Source: Eublepharis macularius (lineage: Eukaryota > Chordata > Lepidosauria > Squamata > Eublepharidae). From it: a stretch of DNA of 64,000 nucleotides. Below are positions 9,437 through 19,485 of the stretch, piece by piece. The stretch is from contig NC_072796.1 of the NCBI RefSeq assembly GCF_028583425.1, forward strand, positions 123,725,464 through 123,789,463, read 5' to 3'. The translations under genes were made by a program, and so were the position numbers. Each line of letters begins with the position of its first letter. Within the stretch, counting starts at the first letter, position 1. Below the pieces are notes generated by a model. It did no database searches, was not told the DNA's origin, and was given only the letters and a program-made list of their open reading frames with translations.

Positions 9437-10280
9437 CACTCCTCACTCACACCCACCACCACAGGGCTCTTCCCAGCCAGCTTTTATAGGGCTTCCTCCT
9501 ACTGCCCCACCCCTCTTCCAGCCTGGCCTTTGGCTGCACCAAGCAGTTGCAGCTGGGGTAGCTGATCTGGCCCCACTGACCAGCACCAGCTGTGCCTTGT
9601 TCTCTGGCTGCCCAGCCTCCCTGCCTTGGCTGATTGCTGAAGGCATGTCCAGCTGCAGTCCCCTGGCTAGCAGCCCAGCCTCCCTGGCTGAGCTGATGGC
9701 TGAAGGTGGGTCCAGCTGTGGCTCCTTGGCTGGTTGCCCAGGGCTTCCTGCAGAGTGCCTCCAATAGCCCCACCTGGAGTGGCTTGGTTTTTGGCAACTC
9801 CTGGGCCAGGCTACTATTTTCTAGCTGGGGCATGGCTTTGGGTTGTTGGGGCTGCTGCTGCTTCTCCTCCTCAGGTAAGGTCTTTGGGTGGGTGACTGCT
9901 GAGCTTCCAATCCCTCTGCCCTTGCCCCCTTCCACCTTGCTTAGTCCCCTTTCCTTCCCCAGGGAAGAGGGACTCGCTGGCCTCTCTCTGTCTCCCCCTG
10001 TCTCCTGAGGCCCTGGGCCTTTGCCCCTTGTCCCTGGCACTGACAGGTTCTGGCCCCATTTGCCCATGGGAGGGGTTGGCCTGCTGTCCCCCGGCTGCCC
10101 CCTCTGCCTGCCAGTCAGACCGGTTGACCTGCTGTCAGCTGGCCGACCAGTTGACCTGCTGTCTGCTGGCTGACCAGTTGGCCTGCTGTCTGCTGGCTGC
10201 CCCCTCTGTTTGCCCATCAGCCCGGCTGACCTGCTGTTCCCTCCTACCAAGTCTGGGGGCTGGGACCCAGACCCCGGACA
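9181..10280 (-). repeat. 5' LTR (1100 bp)
   Basis: Near-identical to 4548-5647 at a constant offset of 4633 bp. It carries the TATA box at 9481-9488, and the pol frame opens at 9436 within it. The AGCTA target duplication follows at 10281-10285. Confidence 0.9.
9481..9488 (-). promoter_or_regulatory. TATA box of the LTR retrotransposon
   Basis: Minus-strand TATAAAAG lies about 45 bases upstream of the first pol ATG (9436). Transcription would start near 9450-9458, leaving a very short leader before that ATG. Confidence 0.6.
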
Positions 10281-10285
10281 AGCTA

Positions 10286-10799
10286 AATGTTTGGGAACAC
10301 AACCAGATATGTGAATGACTGAAATGCAGCCCAATCCCACTGCTACTTAAAATCCATTTTTGATGGAGGTCTGGATTGTCTTACAGTGGTGTAATTGGGC
10401 TTGGAATCAGGAACCTGGAAGTGTTCCATGGGGGCTACAACTTTCATGCCAAGGCTAAGAGGGTGGGAACGGGATCTCTCTGGGGTGGCAAACTCTGGCC
10501 TTGGAAGTTACTGGCAATTTGGGGGTGGGACTTGTGGAAAGGAAAATCTGAGTAGGGATCTCCCCCAGAATCCATGGTCCGCATTTGCCCTCTAAAGAGA
10601 TTGCCCTTGGAAGCAGCCAGTTTCTCTGTAGGGAACTACTCTCTCTAACCTGAACTCAAGCCCAACCAGGAGTTTGGCAGCCCTAGGAAAATTTCTGAAA
10701 AAGATGGCAAAGGAGGGCCAGCAACTGATAGAGGCATGGAAGCCAACACCAGGACAGTAGCAGGGGCCTACTTGGGCACAAAGGACGACCAGTGCTCTC
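10286..10799. other. Host-like DNA inside the hAT, right of the LTR element
   Basis: This continues the non-repetitive block interrupted by the LTR element. No gene or repeat was recognised. It ends where the duplicated hAT 3'-flank segment begins. Confidence 0.45.
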
Positions 10800-11312
10800 A
10801 TCCCCCATAGTCCACTCCTTACAGCCCCACACAAACCCAGTTCCCCCACCCCAGCTGCCACACACAGACCCAAATCCTCCACTCAGCCCCTCTCAGAACC
10901 AAAACCACCCTCAGCTGCCCCACACCGAGTACCCCAGGAACAGGCTGGCCAGCCTGCCCCATTGTTCCCTATGCTGGGAACCAACCTCCCATCAAAGAAG
11001 GGAACACAGACACACAATCATTAAGTTTAAAAAACCTTTATTTTCTCATTTTTAAATTACAAGTGGTCAACAAATCACAACATATTACACTTATTGTCCC
11101 TCACAGCACCACACAACACAATTAACTACACATCAGAGAATCTTTACAACAATTTTTCTTTTGAAATTGAAAAACAGTAAAGTTTTGAACATTACAACAG
11201 GTTACATAGTGAGCGGGCACAACAGGGCATGGAAACAGAAGATGATCATAACTACCAGCCTAATACAACTCTCCCTCCATAAAACGACTTAATGGGGGGG
11301 AACCACTGCAAC
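10800..11312 (-). repeat. Duplicated hAT 3'-flank segment, right copy
   Basis: Directly repeats 1826-2520 (see that entry). Lying 1 kb beyond the transposase stop, its minus-strand AATAAA at 11037-11042 is a plausible poly(A) signal for the transposase transcript. Confidence 0.75.
11037..11042 (-). terminator. Candidate poly(A) signal of the hAT transposase
   Basis: The first AATAAA I find on the minus strand after the stop codon at 12299, implying a 3' UTR of about 1.25 kb containing the minisatellite. Confidence 0.4.
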
Positions 11313-11570
11313 AGGGTCCAGCAGAACCTATGTCATTTCCTGTGGCTGTGCTTTCAGTTCAGACACACAAAGCTGAACTGGGCACTTCCAAGGCACTGGA
11401 CAATGGTATTTCTGGAGCAGTTCTGCAGAGGTCTCCCCCCACCCCCACACCAGCCTCAGAATTTACCTGGGAACATCTGCGAGAGATCATCATTGGCCGG
11501 TGCCCATCCACCACTCTTCCCGCATCCCCCAACCATGCAAACCCAACACTAACATCAAATTTTTTTTTTT

Positions 11571-11960
11571 TAAACATGAACATTCAATCAACTTTTAAAA
11601 AACATAATCACAACATTTTTTGGGTTTTTTTTTTTTTTAAACATGAACATTCAATCAACTTTTAAAAAACATAATCACAACATTTTTGGGGTTTTTTTTC
11701 CTTTTTTTAAACATGAACATTCAATCAACTTTTAAAAAACATAATCACAACATTTTTTGGGGTTTTTTTCCTTTTTTTAAACATGAACATTCAATCAACT
11801 TTTAAAAAACATAATCACAACATTTTTTTTGGGTTTTTTTCTTTTTTTTACATGAACATTCAATCAACTTTTAAAAAACATAATCACAACATTTTTTTTG
11901 GGTTTTTTTCCTTTTTTTTACATGAACAGAACATCAACTTTCAAAAAACAGTACAACAAT
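11571..11960. repeat. AT-rich minisatellite, 67-71 bp unit
   Basis: Units begin near 11571, 11638, 11708, 11778, 11849 and 11919 (last one degenerate). Each has acatgaacattcaatcaac, an A-run, ataatcacaacattt and a T-run. It lies in the 3' region of the transposase gene. Confidence 0.85.
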
Positions 11961-12298
11961 TCTTCTTCAATTTTTTTTTACAAGGATTTCATCTGATAAA
12001 AACACCTAAGCAATCCCTATCTAACCTGTTTCTCCCTCCAGTAGCAATCCATGTTTCTGGGGCATTATTTTTCATAATAAATTTGGTCCCACAGGGTATG
12101 TCTCAGTGATGGGAGATGTTTTGAATACCCTGGGGGGGGGGCTTTCAAATTGCTGGGTGTTTTCCCTTTGCCACTGGTTCCTAACCACCCTCCCTCTACT
12201 GGCCGGTTTTAACTGTATATACAGGGTTTTATACAGGGGAGAGCGCGATTCCAAAGGATTGGACTCATAGAGGATGCAGGCCACAAGTTGGGCTCACC

Positions 12299-15037
12299 TC
12301 AGTCACTCTGGAAGTCCAGTCCTGAGAAATCGAAGAGGCGAGAGTTGACCTTCAGGAAGGTCAACTGCTCGACTCTCCATGGGAGAAGGCGAGTGCGATG
12401 TGGGCCGACAATGTCGCCCGCATGTGAAAAGACGCGCTCGCTCTCCACGCTCGTCGGAGGGCATGAGAGCAGCCGCTGCGCCTCGAGGGAGAGGTCCGGC
12501 CAGACCGACTCCTTCCTGGCCCAGTAGCTGAGCGGATCGGTGGAGAGCGACTCGCAGGGCTCCGCGAGGTAGTCCCTGACCATCGCCTCCGCCGGATCCT
12601 CTCTCACGGTCCTCACGACCCCAGAGGGGACGAGGGCCCACCGGAGCATCTCCATCTCCATCGGCACTCCGGTGGTGGCCTCGGGGGGGGCCTGCGCAGA
12701 GGGGGCGTCAGAGGGACCCGCACGGCAGGGCCCCTCTTGCGTCCCCCCTGTCGACAGGCGTCCCCTCTTGGCCTGCCTGCGCCTCACCCAAGAGCAGAGG
12801 CCGTCTCTGGCTTGGGTGAGGTTCCCGTCCCGCTCGGCGAAAGTGCCCTTTATGCGCGGGTCACACATGGTCGCCAACATGTATGACTCTTCCTTAGTGA
12901 GAGGAGTTAGCCTGGCAGCTATGCCCTGCTGCAGCCTTCTCACTAATGTGCGCACCGCTGGAACAAGGTCAGCACGGGGCGCGACCCGGTCTGCAAGGGT
13001 GGCCAGATTCCTCTGGAGGGTGTGCACCAGGGGAATGACCAGACCGAGGGTCGCCGTGTCTGACGAGACCGCCACAGTGAAGTCCTTGAAGGGCTTCAGG
13101 ACCTCCACTGTCTGGGTGATGGTGAGCCAATCCTCCCGGCTGAACTCACCCACCTGACTCGCACCGCGGTTCTCGGAGAGCCACGCGTGGAGTGCGGCCT
13201 TCTGCTCCACCAAGCGCTCAAGCATGGCGCAGGTGGAGTTCCAGCGAGTGCTGACGTCAGTGATCAGAGCGTGCTCTGGCACACCTGTCCTGACCTGTGT
13301 CTGGCGCAGTTCGTGCGTGGCCTTCACGCTGCACGAGAAGTGACCCGTGAGCCTCCGACATTTCTGGACAAGTAACTGGAGTTCACGGGTCCGGGTATCC
13401 ACGGGTTCCTTCGAGGAGCCCAACCCCAGCGCATCTCTCACCACTAGGTGAAGCTTGTGAGCGGCACAGTAGACGCTCTCTCGGCTCACTAGATGCGCCG
13501 CTGCCCTCATGTTCTTGCCACCGTCCGTCACCATGCATCCCACGGTGGCGGGTCCCTGGCCTATCCACTCGTCCAACTGTCTCCTTAAGGTGGCAGCGAT
13601 GTTCTCCGCCGTGTGGGACACGTCGAGCACCTCGGCGTGAAGCAAGGCCTTGCAGTAGCCAGCCTGGCGGTCTCGCATCCTTCCCTGTCTAGCTGTGCTA
13701 GGCACCTCCCCCCGGCCCCCACCCAGAACCGACTCGGGTTCCCACCAGTGAGCAGTAAGCGAGAGGTACGCTTGCTGCACACTTGGGCAGGTCCAGATGT
13801 CCGATGTGAAGTGCACAGTTCTCCCGGCAACCCGGGACAGCTGTGCCTTCACATGATCCCTGGCAGCCCTGTAAAACGAGGGCACCACCGATCTGCTCAA
13901 CGACGTGCGAGCAGGGACGGCGTACCAGGGAAAGCAATCTTGGAGCAGCCCTGAGAAGCCGAAGTCTTCAACTATGGAATACGGTTGCCCATCCACTGCT
14001 ATCATGTTGACGATGTGGCGCGTGATGCGCCTGCTCGCCCTCCGGATCCCCTCTCTGGGCACACTAGCGCCCTGCATACCAAGCATCTCCGGGAGAGAGG
14101 CTTGGCGTCCCTTTCCTGCAGGTACCCTTAGGGGGAGAGCACCAGAGGAGCCTGCCTCCTTCTGGCTAGCTGGCGGCCGTGCGGCGCCACTCGAACCCTC
14201 CTCCCGAAGAAGCACCGCCTGGTGGTGCCTCTTCATATGGTACCTCATCCCAGACGTGGAGAGATGCCACACATCTTTGCCACGGCTGACGCGCTGCCTA
14301 CAATGCAGGCACAGGGCTGCTCGGGGATCCTCCGCTGCCTGGAAGTGCTTCCAGATTTCGGAGGAAAAGGGCAACCCACGCTTCCCAGGAGAAGCGCTTT
14401 CCGGATCACCCTGAGGCACCTCCTGTGAGGTGCTCTGGCCGGACACACCGTGTCCCACTCTCGGCCGGGCAGGTGGGGATGGACGAGGCTGAAGGGGCAG
14501 AGATGTGGGCTCTTCCACCACAGTCTCTGCCTCTTCCTCCCGCATCCTCTCCTCCTGCACAGCCGCGAGAGGCCTGCTGCTGGCCTCAGAGGAAACTGGG
14601 GTGGACCGCCCCAGGGGGGGTCTCACGGGCAGTTCCTCCAACATCCTCCGGGTTCCTGGGGTGAGCGGGAGCGCAGGGAAAGTCATGTGCTCCGCGCCCA
14701 TCCCAGGAGACACCACATGCTGCCCCTCCTCCAGCAGCTGGCTCGCAACCACTGGAGGAGGAGGAGCCTCAGCAGCAGGCCCCCGCCCAGTGCCAGCCCC
14801 TGCCTCACGCACCCGGGTTGGGGGTGGCCCTCCAGCAGCTGCCTCAGGAAAGAGAGTCTTGCGAACCCTCTTCCTGTCACCAGAAGCCAGGCTGGTGAAC
14901 GGCAGCAGCGCAGGGGAGGGCCTCCTCCGCTCAGATGGGGGGGCTGCCGCAGCAGTCCCCCTCCCCCTCCCCTCCTCCCCTCTAGATTTCTCCCTAGCCT
15001 TTCCCCCGGGGCCCCTCTCTGCTTTCCTCTCTGACAT
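12299..15037 (-). CDS. hAT transposase with N-terminal BED finger
   Basis: A 912-residue intact frame from the ATG at 15037; a slightly longer open frame upstream starts only at TTG, so I chose the ATG. Residues 1-220 are low-complexity, rich in P, E, R and A. A BED zinc finger lies near 227-273 (WKHF, CX2C, HX4H). The RNase H-like core shows TSDIW near 412-416 and MVTDGG near 502-507, both with the expected Asp, then DVSTRWNST near 594-602. The C-terminal dimerisation block near 855-905 carries the SVESERVFSHAGDI signature. The protein cuts and pastes elements bearing its terminal repeats. It is longer than usual (600-700 aa) because of the N-terminal extension. No frameshift or stop was seen, so it may be active. 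A TATA-like ATAAATAG lies about 160 bp upstream (near 15193-15200). Confidence 0.85.
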   Translation of the reverse strand: MSERKAERGPGGKAREKSRGEEGRGRGTAAAAPPSERRRPSPALLPFTSLASGDRKRVRKTLFPEAAAGGPPPTRVREAGAGTGRGPAAEAPPPPVVASQLLEEGQHVVSPGMGAEHMTFPALPLTPGTRRMLEELPVRPPLGRSTPVSSEASSRPLAAVQEERMREEEAETVVEEPTSLPLQPRPSPPARPRVGHGVSGQSTSQEVPQGDPESASPGKRGLPFSSEIWKHFQAAEDPRAALCLHCRQRVSRGKDVWHLSTSGMRYHMKRHHQAVLLREEGSSGAARPPASQKEAGSSGALPLRVPAGKGRQASLPEMLGMQGASVPREGIRRASRRITRHIVNMIAVDGQPYSIVEDFGFSGLLQDCFPWYAVPARTSLSRSVVPSFYRAARDHVKAQLSRVAGRTVHFTSDIWTCPSVQQAYLSLTAHWWEPESVLGGGRGEVPSTARQGRMRDRQAGYCKALLHAEVLDVSHTAENIAATLRRQLDEWIGQGPATVGCMVTDGGKNMRAAAHLVSRESVYCAAHKLHLVVRDALGLGSSKEPVDTRTRELQLLVQKCRRLTGHFSCSVKATHELRQTQVRTGVPEHALITDVSTRWNSTCAMLERLVEQKAALHAWLSENRGASQVGEFSREDWLTITQTVEVLKPFKDFTVAVSSDTATLGLVIPLVHTLQRNLATLADRVAPRADLVPAVRTLVRRLQQGIAARLTPLTKEESYMLATMCDPRIKGTFAERDGNLTQARDGLCSWVRRRQAKRGRLSTGGTQEGPCRAGPSDAPSAQAPPEATTGVPMEMEMLRWALVPSGVVRTVREDPAEAMVRDYLAEPCESLSTDPLSYWARKESVWPDLSLEAQRLLSCPPTSVESERVFSHAGDIVGPHRTRLLPWRVEQLTFLKVNSRLFDFSGLDFQSD

Positions 15038-15401
15038 ACTTTCCCCTCCCAAATTCAACCCTAACTAATCAGAAAAGATTTAGAAAACAAAGGTCAACTT
15101 TGTTTTCAAGACCTAACTAACCTGCTCTAAATCTGTGCTTCTAGTGGCTCTGTGACTTGGAGATGAACAATCAAGTGCCTTTTTAAGCAACCCTATTTAT
15201 GTCAGGGAACCTGAGCCTGCCAATCAGCTGAATTCCTCTGGAATTGAGCTGGCCCTAAACCCCAATAACAGGTGACAAAGCCTTAAACACTCACACACTA
15301 GTATGCCCGGGCCGGCCTGGCACCACCACGGGTGCCAGAGATGGGCAGTGGAACCCTAGTTATGGGGGCACTAATGGGAAGCCTATTGACAGCTATTACA
15401 A

Positions 15402-15407
<6 letters not shown>

Positions 15408-15435
<28 letters not shown>
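15408..15435. repeat. (TA)n microsatellite
   Basis: About 14 TA units upstream of the transposase gene, within the hAT. Confidence 0.9.
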
Positions 15436-15439
<4 letters not shown>

Positions 15440-15939
15440 TCAAACCTAACACTCACTCACTAATGCTTTCCCTGCTGAGTCCCTATTTAGTTTTTTAAAA
15501 AAAAACTAGGCTCGGTTTCCCTAATAATTATGTTGAGGGCAATTATCCACTGATCACCTACCAACTGGCCTACCTACCTAAGAGACACTATTTAGCGGGA
15601 CCGATGTATCTGTGGTATGTCGGTGTGGGGTGTGGATGTGGTGTTTTGAAGATGAGCCTCCCCCCTCCCAAGCTAGCAAGAACCCACCCCCAAGGCCACC
15701 CAAATGTGAACCCGGACTCGCTCACACTAACACCAGTCCTGCAGTCCAGCGATGTTCAGGCGGTCTTGCAGCTGGTCCTCCTCTCCTCCACGATGCTGTC
15801 AAGAAAATTGGAAATGTTAGCAGAGTCAACACCACACGCCGCACACGCAACCCCCAAAATTCAAGGCCCTGTTGCACAAGCCAAGTCAGCCCCCCCCCTG
15901 AAAGGCTAGGGCCAACCAGCAGCAAAACAAAACACATCC

Positions 15940-16110
15940 ACCCAGCAGAGCTTCTGGCCTGTGCAGGCCAAAAGCTGGCACACTCATTTTTTAGTCCTGT
16001 GAAACAGTAGTTCATGCCCACCCCACACTCAAACTTGAAAAATGAAACATGAAAGAAAGCAGGCACTGCGATCAATGCTGGCCCCCCTAACCCCCAAACA
16101 ATATCCTCTT
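15940..16110. repeat. Diverged single copy of the array spacer sequence
   Basis: The text from cttctggcctgtg through the opposite-strand-like C-run and cccaacc resembles the spacer in the tandem array at 17740-17890. It is probably the single-copy ancestor of part of the array. Confidence 0.45.
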
Positions 16111-16358
16111 GCCCAACCAGAAAATGCCCCCCCCAGCCCAAGCCATAAAGACAGAGCCAAAGCATATGCTCGCAGGTAGGCACAGCAGCAGACATAAGCT
16201 CAAAAACCAAATTTAACAACAACCCTACCAGTCCACCAGTGCAGATGTCCAGCAATGTTGATCCTCCACGCAGAGATCTGCAGGCCGATGTCCACCAAGT
16301 GCAGTCCAGTCCAGAAGAGGTCCACCAACGATAAACAACCTGAATGTGAAGCAAAACA

Positions 16359-18650
16359 GTGAGTGCCAGGCCAGCAAACGGGAAGGGTTACCAAAGCCGG
16401 AGCAGCAGGCCTGTGTGTGGGCCGAAGGCTGGCACAGTTGATCAGGACGGAGCCTGTTGGGAATCCTTGCAAGCAGGGGACCAGACACAGAAAAACAAGC
16501 CACACCATTCCAGATTGTGGAGCACAACTGTGAGTGCCAGGCCTGCAACCAAAAAGGGTTACCTTGGCCAAAGCAGCATACCTGTGTGTGGCCCACAGGC
16601 TGGCACAGTTGATCAGGACGGAGCCTGTTGGGAATCCTTGCAAGCAGGGGACCAGACACAGAAAAGCAAGCCACACCATTCCAGATTGTGGAGCACAACT
16701 GTGAGTGCCAGGCCTGCAACCAAAAAGGGTTACCTTGGCCAAAGCAGCATACCTGTGTGTGGCCCACAGGCTGGCACAGTTGATCAGGACGGAGCCTGTT
16801 GGGAATCCTTGCAAGCAGGGGACCAGACACAGAAAAGCAAGCCACACCATTCCAGATTGTGGAGCACAACTGTGAGTGCCAGGCCTGCAACCAAAAAGGG
16901 TTACCTTGGCCAAAGCAGCATACCTGTGTGTGGCCCACAGGCTGGCACAGTTGATCAGGACGGAGCCTGTTGGGAATCCTTGCAAGCAGGGGACCAGACA
17001 CAGAAAAGCAAGCCACACCATTCCAGATTGTGGAGCACAACTGTGAGTGCCAGGCCAGCAACCAAAAAGGGTTACCTTGGCCAAAGCAGCATACCTGTGT
17101 GTGGCCCACAGGCTGGCACAGTTGATCAGGACGGAGCCTGTTGGGAATCCTTGCAAGCAGGGGACCAGACACAGAAAAACAAGCCACACCATTCCAGATT
17201 GTGGAGCACAACTGTGAGTGCCAGGCCTGCAACCAAAAAGGGTTACCTTGGCCAAAGCAGCATACCTGTGTGTGGCCCACAGGCTGGCACAGTTGATCAG
17301 GACGGAGCCTGTTGGGAATCCTTGCAAGCAGGGGACCAGACACAGAAAAACAAGCCACACCATTCCAGATTGTGGAGCACAACTGTGAGTGCCAGGCCAG
17401 CAACCAAAAAGGGTTACCTTGGCCAAAGCAGCATACCTGTGTGTGGCCCACAGGCTGGCACAGTTGATCAGGACGGAGCCTGTTGGGAATCCTTGCAAGC
17501 AGGGGACCAGACACAGAAAAACAAGCCACACCATTCCAGATTGTGGAGCACAACTGTGAGTGCCAGGCCAGCAACCAAAAAGGGTTACCTTGGCCAAAGC
17601 AGCATACCTGTGTGTGGCCCACAGGCTGGCACAGTTGATCAGGACGGAGCCTGTTGGGAATCCTTGCAAGCAGGGGACCAGACACAGAAAAGCAAGCCAC
17701 ACCATTCCAGATTGTGAAGCACAACTGTGAGAGCCAGCCAGAAGAAAGGCTTCTGGCCTGTGTAGGCCCAAAGCTGGCACACTCTTGTTTTAATCTTAAA
17801 ACAGTGGATCAAGCTTAAAGAAGGCAAGCACAACAACCAATGCTGAACCCCCCCCCCCATCAAACATTGTCTGCCCAACCTGTCCCCCAGGCCATACCTG
17901 TGTGTGGCCCACAGGCTGGCACAGTTGATCAGGACGGAGCCTGTTGGGAATCCTTGCAAGCAGGGGACCAGACACAGAAAAGCAAGCCACACCATTCCAG
18001 ATTGTGAAGCACAACTGTGAGAGCCAGCCAGAAGAAAGGCTTCTGGCCTGTGTAGGCCCAAAGCTGGCACACTCTTGTTTTAATCTTAAAACAGTGGATC
18101 AAGCTTAAAGAAGGCAAGCACAACAACCAATGCTGAACCCCCCCCCCCCACCATCAAACATTGTCTGCCCAACCTGTCCCCCAGGCCATACCTGTGTGTG
18201 GCCCACAGGCTGGCACAGTTGATCAGGACGGAGCCTGTTGGGAATCCTTGCAAGCAGGGGACCAGACACAGAAAAACAAGCCACACCATTCCAGATTGTG
18301 GAGCACAACTGTGAGTGCCAGGCCAGCAACCAAAAAGGGTTACCTTGGCCAAAGCAGCATACCTGTGTGTGGCCCACAGGCTGGCACAGTTGATCAGGAC
18401 GGAGCCTGTTGGGAATCCTTGCAAGCAGGGGACCAGACACAGAAAAGCAAGCCACACCATTCCAGATTGTGAAGCACAACTGTGAGAGCCAGCCAGAAGA
18501 AAGGCTTCTGGCCTGTGTAGGCCCAAAGCTGGCACACTCTTGTTTTAATCTTAAAACAGTGGATCAAGCTTAAAGAAGGCAAGCACAACAACCAATGCTG
18601 AAACCCCCACCCCACCATCAAACATTGTCTGCCCAACCTGTCCCCCAGGC
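16359..18650. repeat. 171-bp tandem (satellite-like) array inside the hAT
   Basis: Units begin with gtgagtgcc at 16359, 16530, 16701, 16872, 17043, 17214, 17385 and 17556, all exactly 171 bp apart. From 17727 the array alternates with a roughly 165-bp spacer (starting gtgagagccagcc at 17727, 18017 and 18482), giving a higher-order pattern. Because 171 is divisible by 3 and the unit lacks stops in several frames, long open frames appear on both strands (526 and 499 codons minus, 452 codons plus). These are best read as by-products of the periodicity. The copies are almost identical, so the array has been recently amplified or homogenised. Confidence 0.9.
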
Positions 18651-19065
18651 CATGCCAAGAATAAACTGCAACACCTTTTTGCAGAGGCAGGCCACAGCAG
18701 CACATTGCCCAGCATCAAAAAAATTTACAAAAATTTAAAAAAGGCCTACCAGGTGTCCTCTCAGGATGTCCAGCACAGTTGATCCTCCAGGCAGATGTCC
18801 TCCAGGCTCCAGGTGCAGTCTCTCTTCTTCTCCTCTCTCGGTCACAGCTCAGCAGCAGCAGCAACAGAAGTGTTCCAGACAGTCTTGCTCCAAATTTAAA
18901 TCCCCTGCTGCAGCCTCAGCCAAAGATTTAAATCTATTGGCTGGCATGAGAATGCAGCAGTGGGATTGGTGACTCCTAAAGTCCCCCCTCCCCTGCCTTT
19001 CCCCACCCACACTCCAAGAGCCACCCTCCTCCTGCTCCCCCTCCCCTACCTGTTAGTTTTGGCGG

Positions 19066-19141
19066 GAATCTCTGCTGCTTTGCAAATGCAAAGTGCAATG
19101 CAGTGCTTGCACCTTGCATTTGCAAGGCAAAGCAGGATTCC
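19066..19141. repeat. Imperfect palindrome near the hAT right end
   Basis: Arms of about 36 bp (around tttgcaaatgcaaagtgcaa) face each other with almost no loop. Together with the hexamer cluster at 19312-19466, this makes the right end highly structured. Confidence 0.6.
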
Positions 19142-19311
19142 CTATCCTCCTTTGCAAGAGGGGTGGGGGGTGACAGAAGGAGTGAGTGATTCACTCCTTC
19201 TCCCCCCCCTCCCCTCTTCTAAGAGCCTGCAGGAAGCCTTTGCTTCCAGCAGGATTTTGCTAGCCGCTTGCTAAGGCAAACGGCTAGCAAAAACAAAATG
19301 GCGATTCTCTA

Positions 19312-19477
19312 ATGCCGAAAGAATGCCGAAAGAATCCCGAAACGTTTCGGCTTTTTCTTTCGGCAATCCCGAAACGTTTCGGCATTCCCCGAAACGTTTC
19401 GGGATTCCTGAAGAATGCCGAAACACTTTTGTTTCGGCATTCTTTCGGCATTCTGAATGCCGAAACGCACATCCCTA
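19312..19477. repeat. hAT right subterminal and terminal repeats
   Basis: Dense CCGAAA/TTTCGG motifs in both orientations, ending in the terminal inverted repeat GCACATCCCTA. This mirrors the left end at 1080-1240. Confidence 0.7.
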
Positions 19478-19485
19478 CTCAGGAG
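19478..19485. repeat. 8-bp hAT target-site duplication, right copy
   Basis: ctcaggag, identical to 1072-1079. Confidence 0.9.

Larger units (their letters stand above)
4548..10280 (-). mobile_element. Gmr1-type Ty3/gypsy LTR retrotransposon, gag-less
   Basis: A 5733-bp element on the minus strand with 1100-bp direct LTRs (9181-10280 is 5', 4548-5647 is 3'), a 5-bp target duplication, a primer-binding site (9160-9177) and a polypurine tract (5648-5660). Only one LTR difference was noticed (C at 5209 versus T at 9842 on the minus strand), which points to a very recent insertion. The internal region is only 3533 bp and encodes protease, integrase, reverse transcriptase and RNase H in that order. 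Integrase before reverse transcriptase is the order of Ty1/copia, but the reverse transcriptase (YIDD box) and the integrase GPY module are gypsy-like. That combination defines the Gmr1 group of deuterostome elements. No gag, CCHC knuckle or env is visible. Confidence 0.85.
1080..19477 (-). mobile_element. Giant (18.4 kb) autonomous-looking hAT DNA transposon
   Basis: The ends are TAGGGGTGTGC at 1080 and its inverted counterpart TAGGGATGTGC reading inward from 19477, flanked by the exact 8-bp duplication ctcaggag. Both subterminal regions (about 1100-1235 and 19312-19466) are packed with CCGAAA/TTTCGG motifs, as expected of transposase-binding repeats. Inside, on the minus strand, lies an uninterrupted 912-codon hAT transposase (12299-15037). 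Typical hAT elements are 2.5-5 kb. This one is larger because of an inserted LTR retrotransposon (4548-10280), a 171-bp tandem array (16359-18650), a minisatellite (11571-11960), a duplicated 3'-flank segment and host-like DNA (about 2770-4547 and 10286-10790). Without the LTR element it would be about 12.7 kb. Confidence 0.85.

Noticed and set aside
12672-15068. Several plus-strand frames opposite the transposase (up to 194 codons).
   Set aside because: They are antisense shadows of a GC-rich coding region.
15722-16354. A 210-codon minus-strand frame upstream of the transposase.
   Set aside because: Composition is low-complexity (W, G, L rich) and it overlaps the ancestral copy of the array spacer. 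No known domain.
16359-17726. CRISPR-like regular repeats.
   Set aside because: Units are contiguous 171-bp tandem repeats without distinct spacers, in a eukaryotic transposon.
16200-17780. Open frames of 526 and 499 codons (minus) and 452 codons (plus) in the 171-bp array.
   Set aside because: They exist because the unit is a multiple of three and lacks stops. Overlapping long frames on both strands with no domain are not evidence of proteins.
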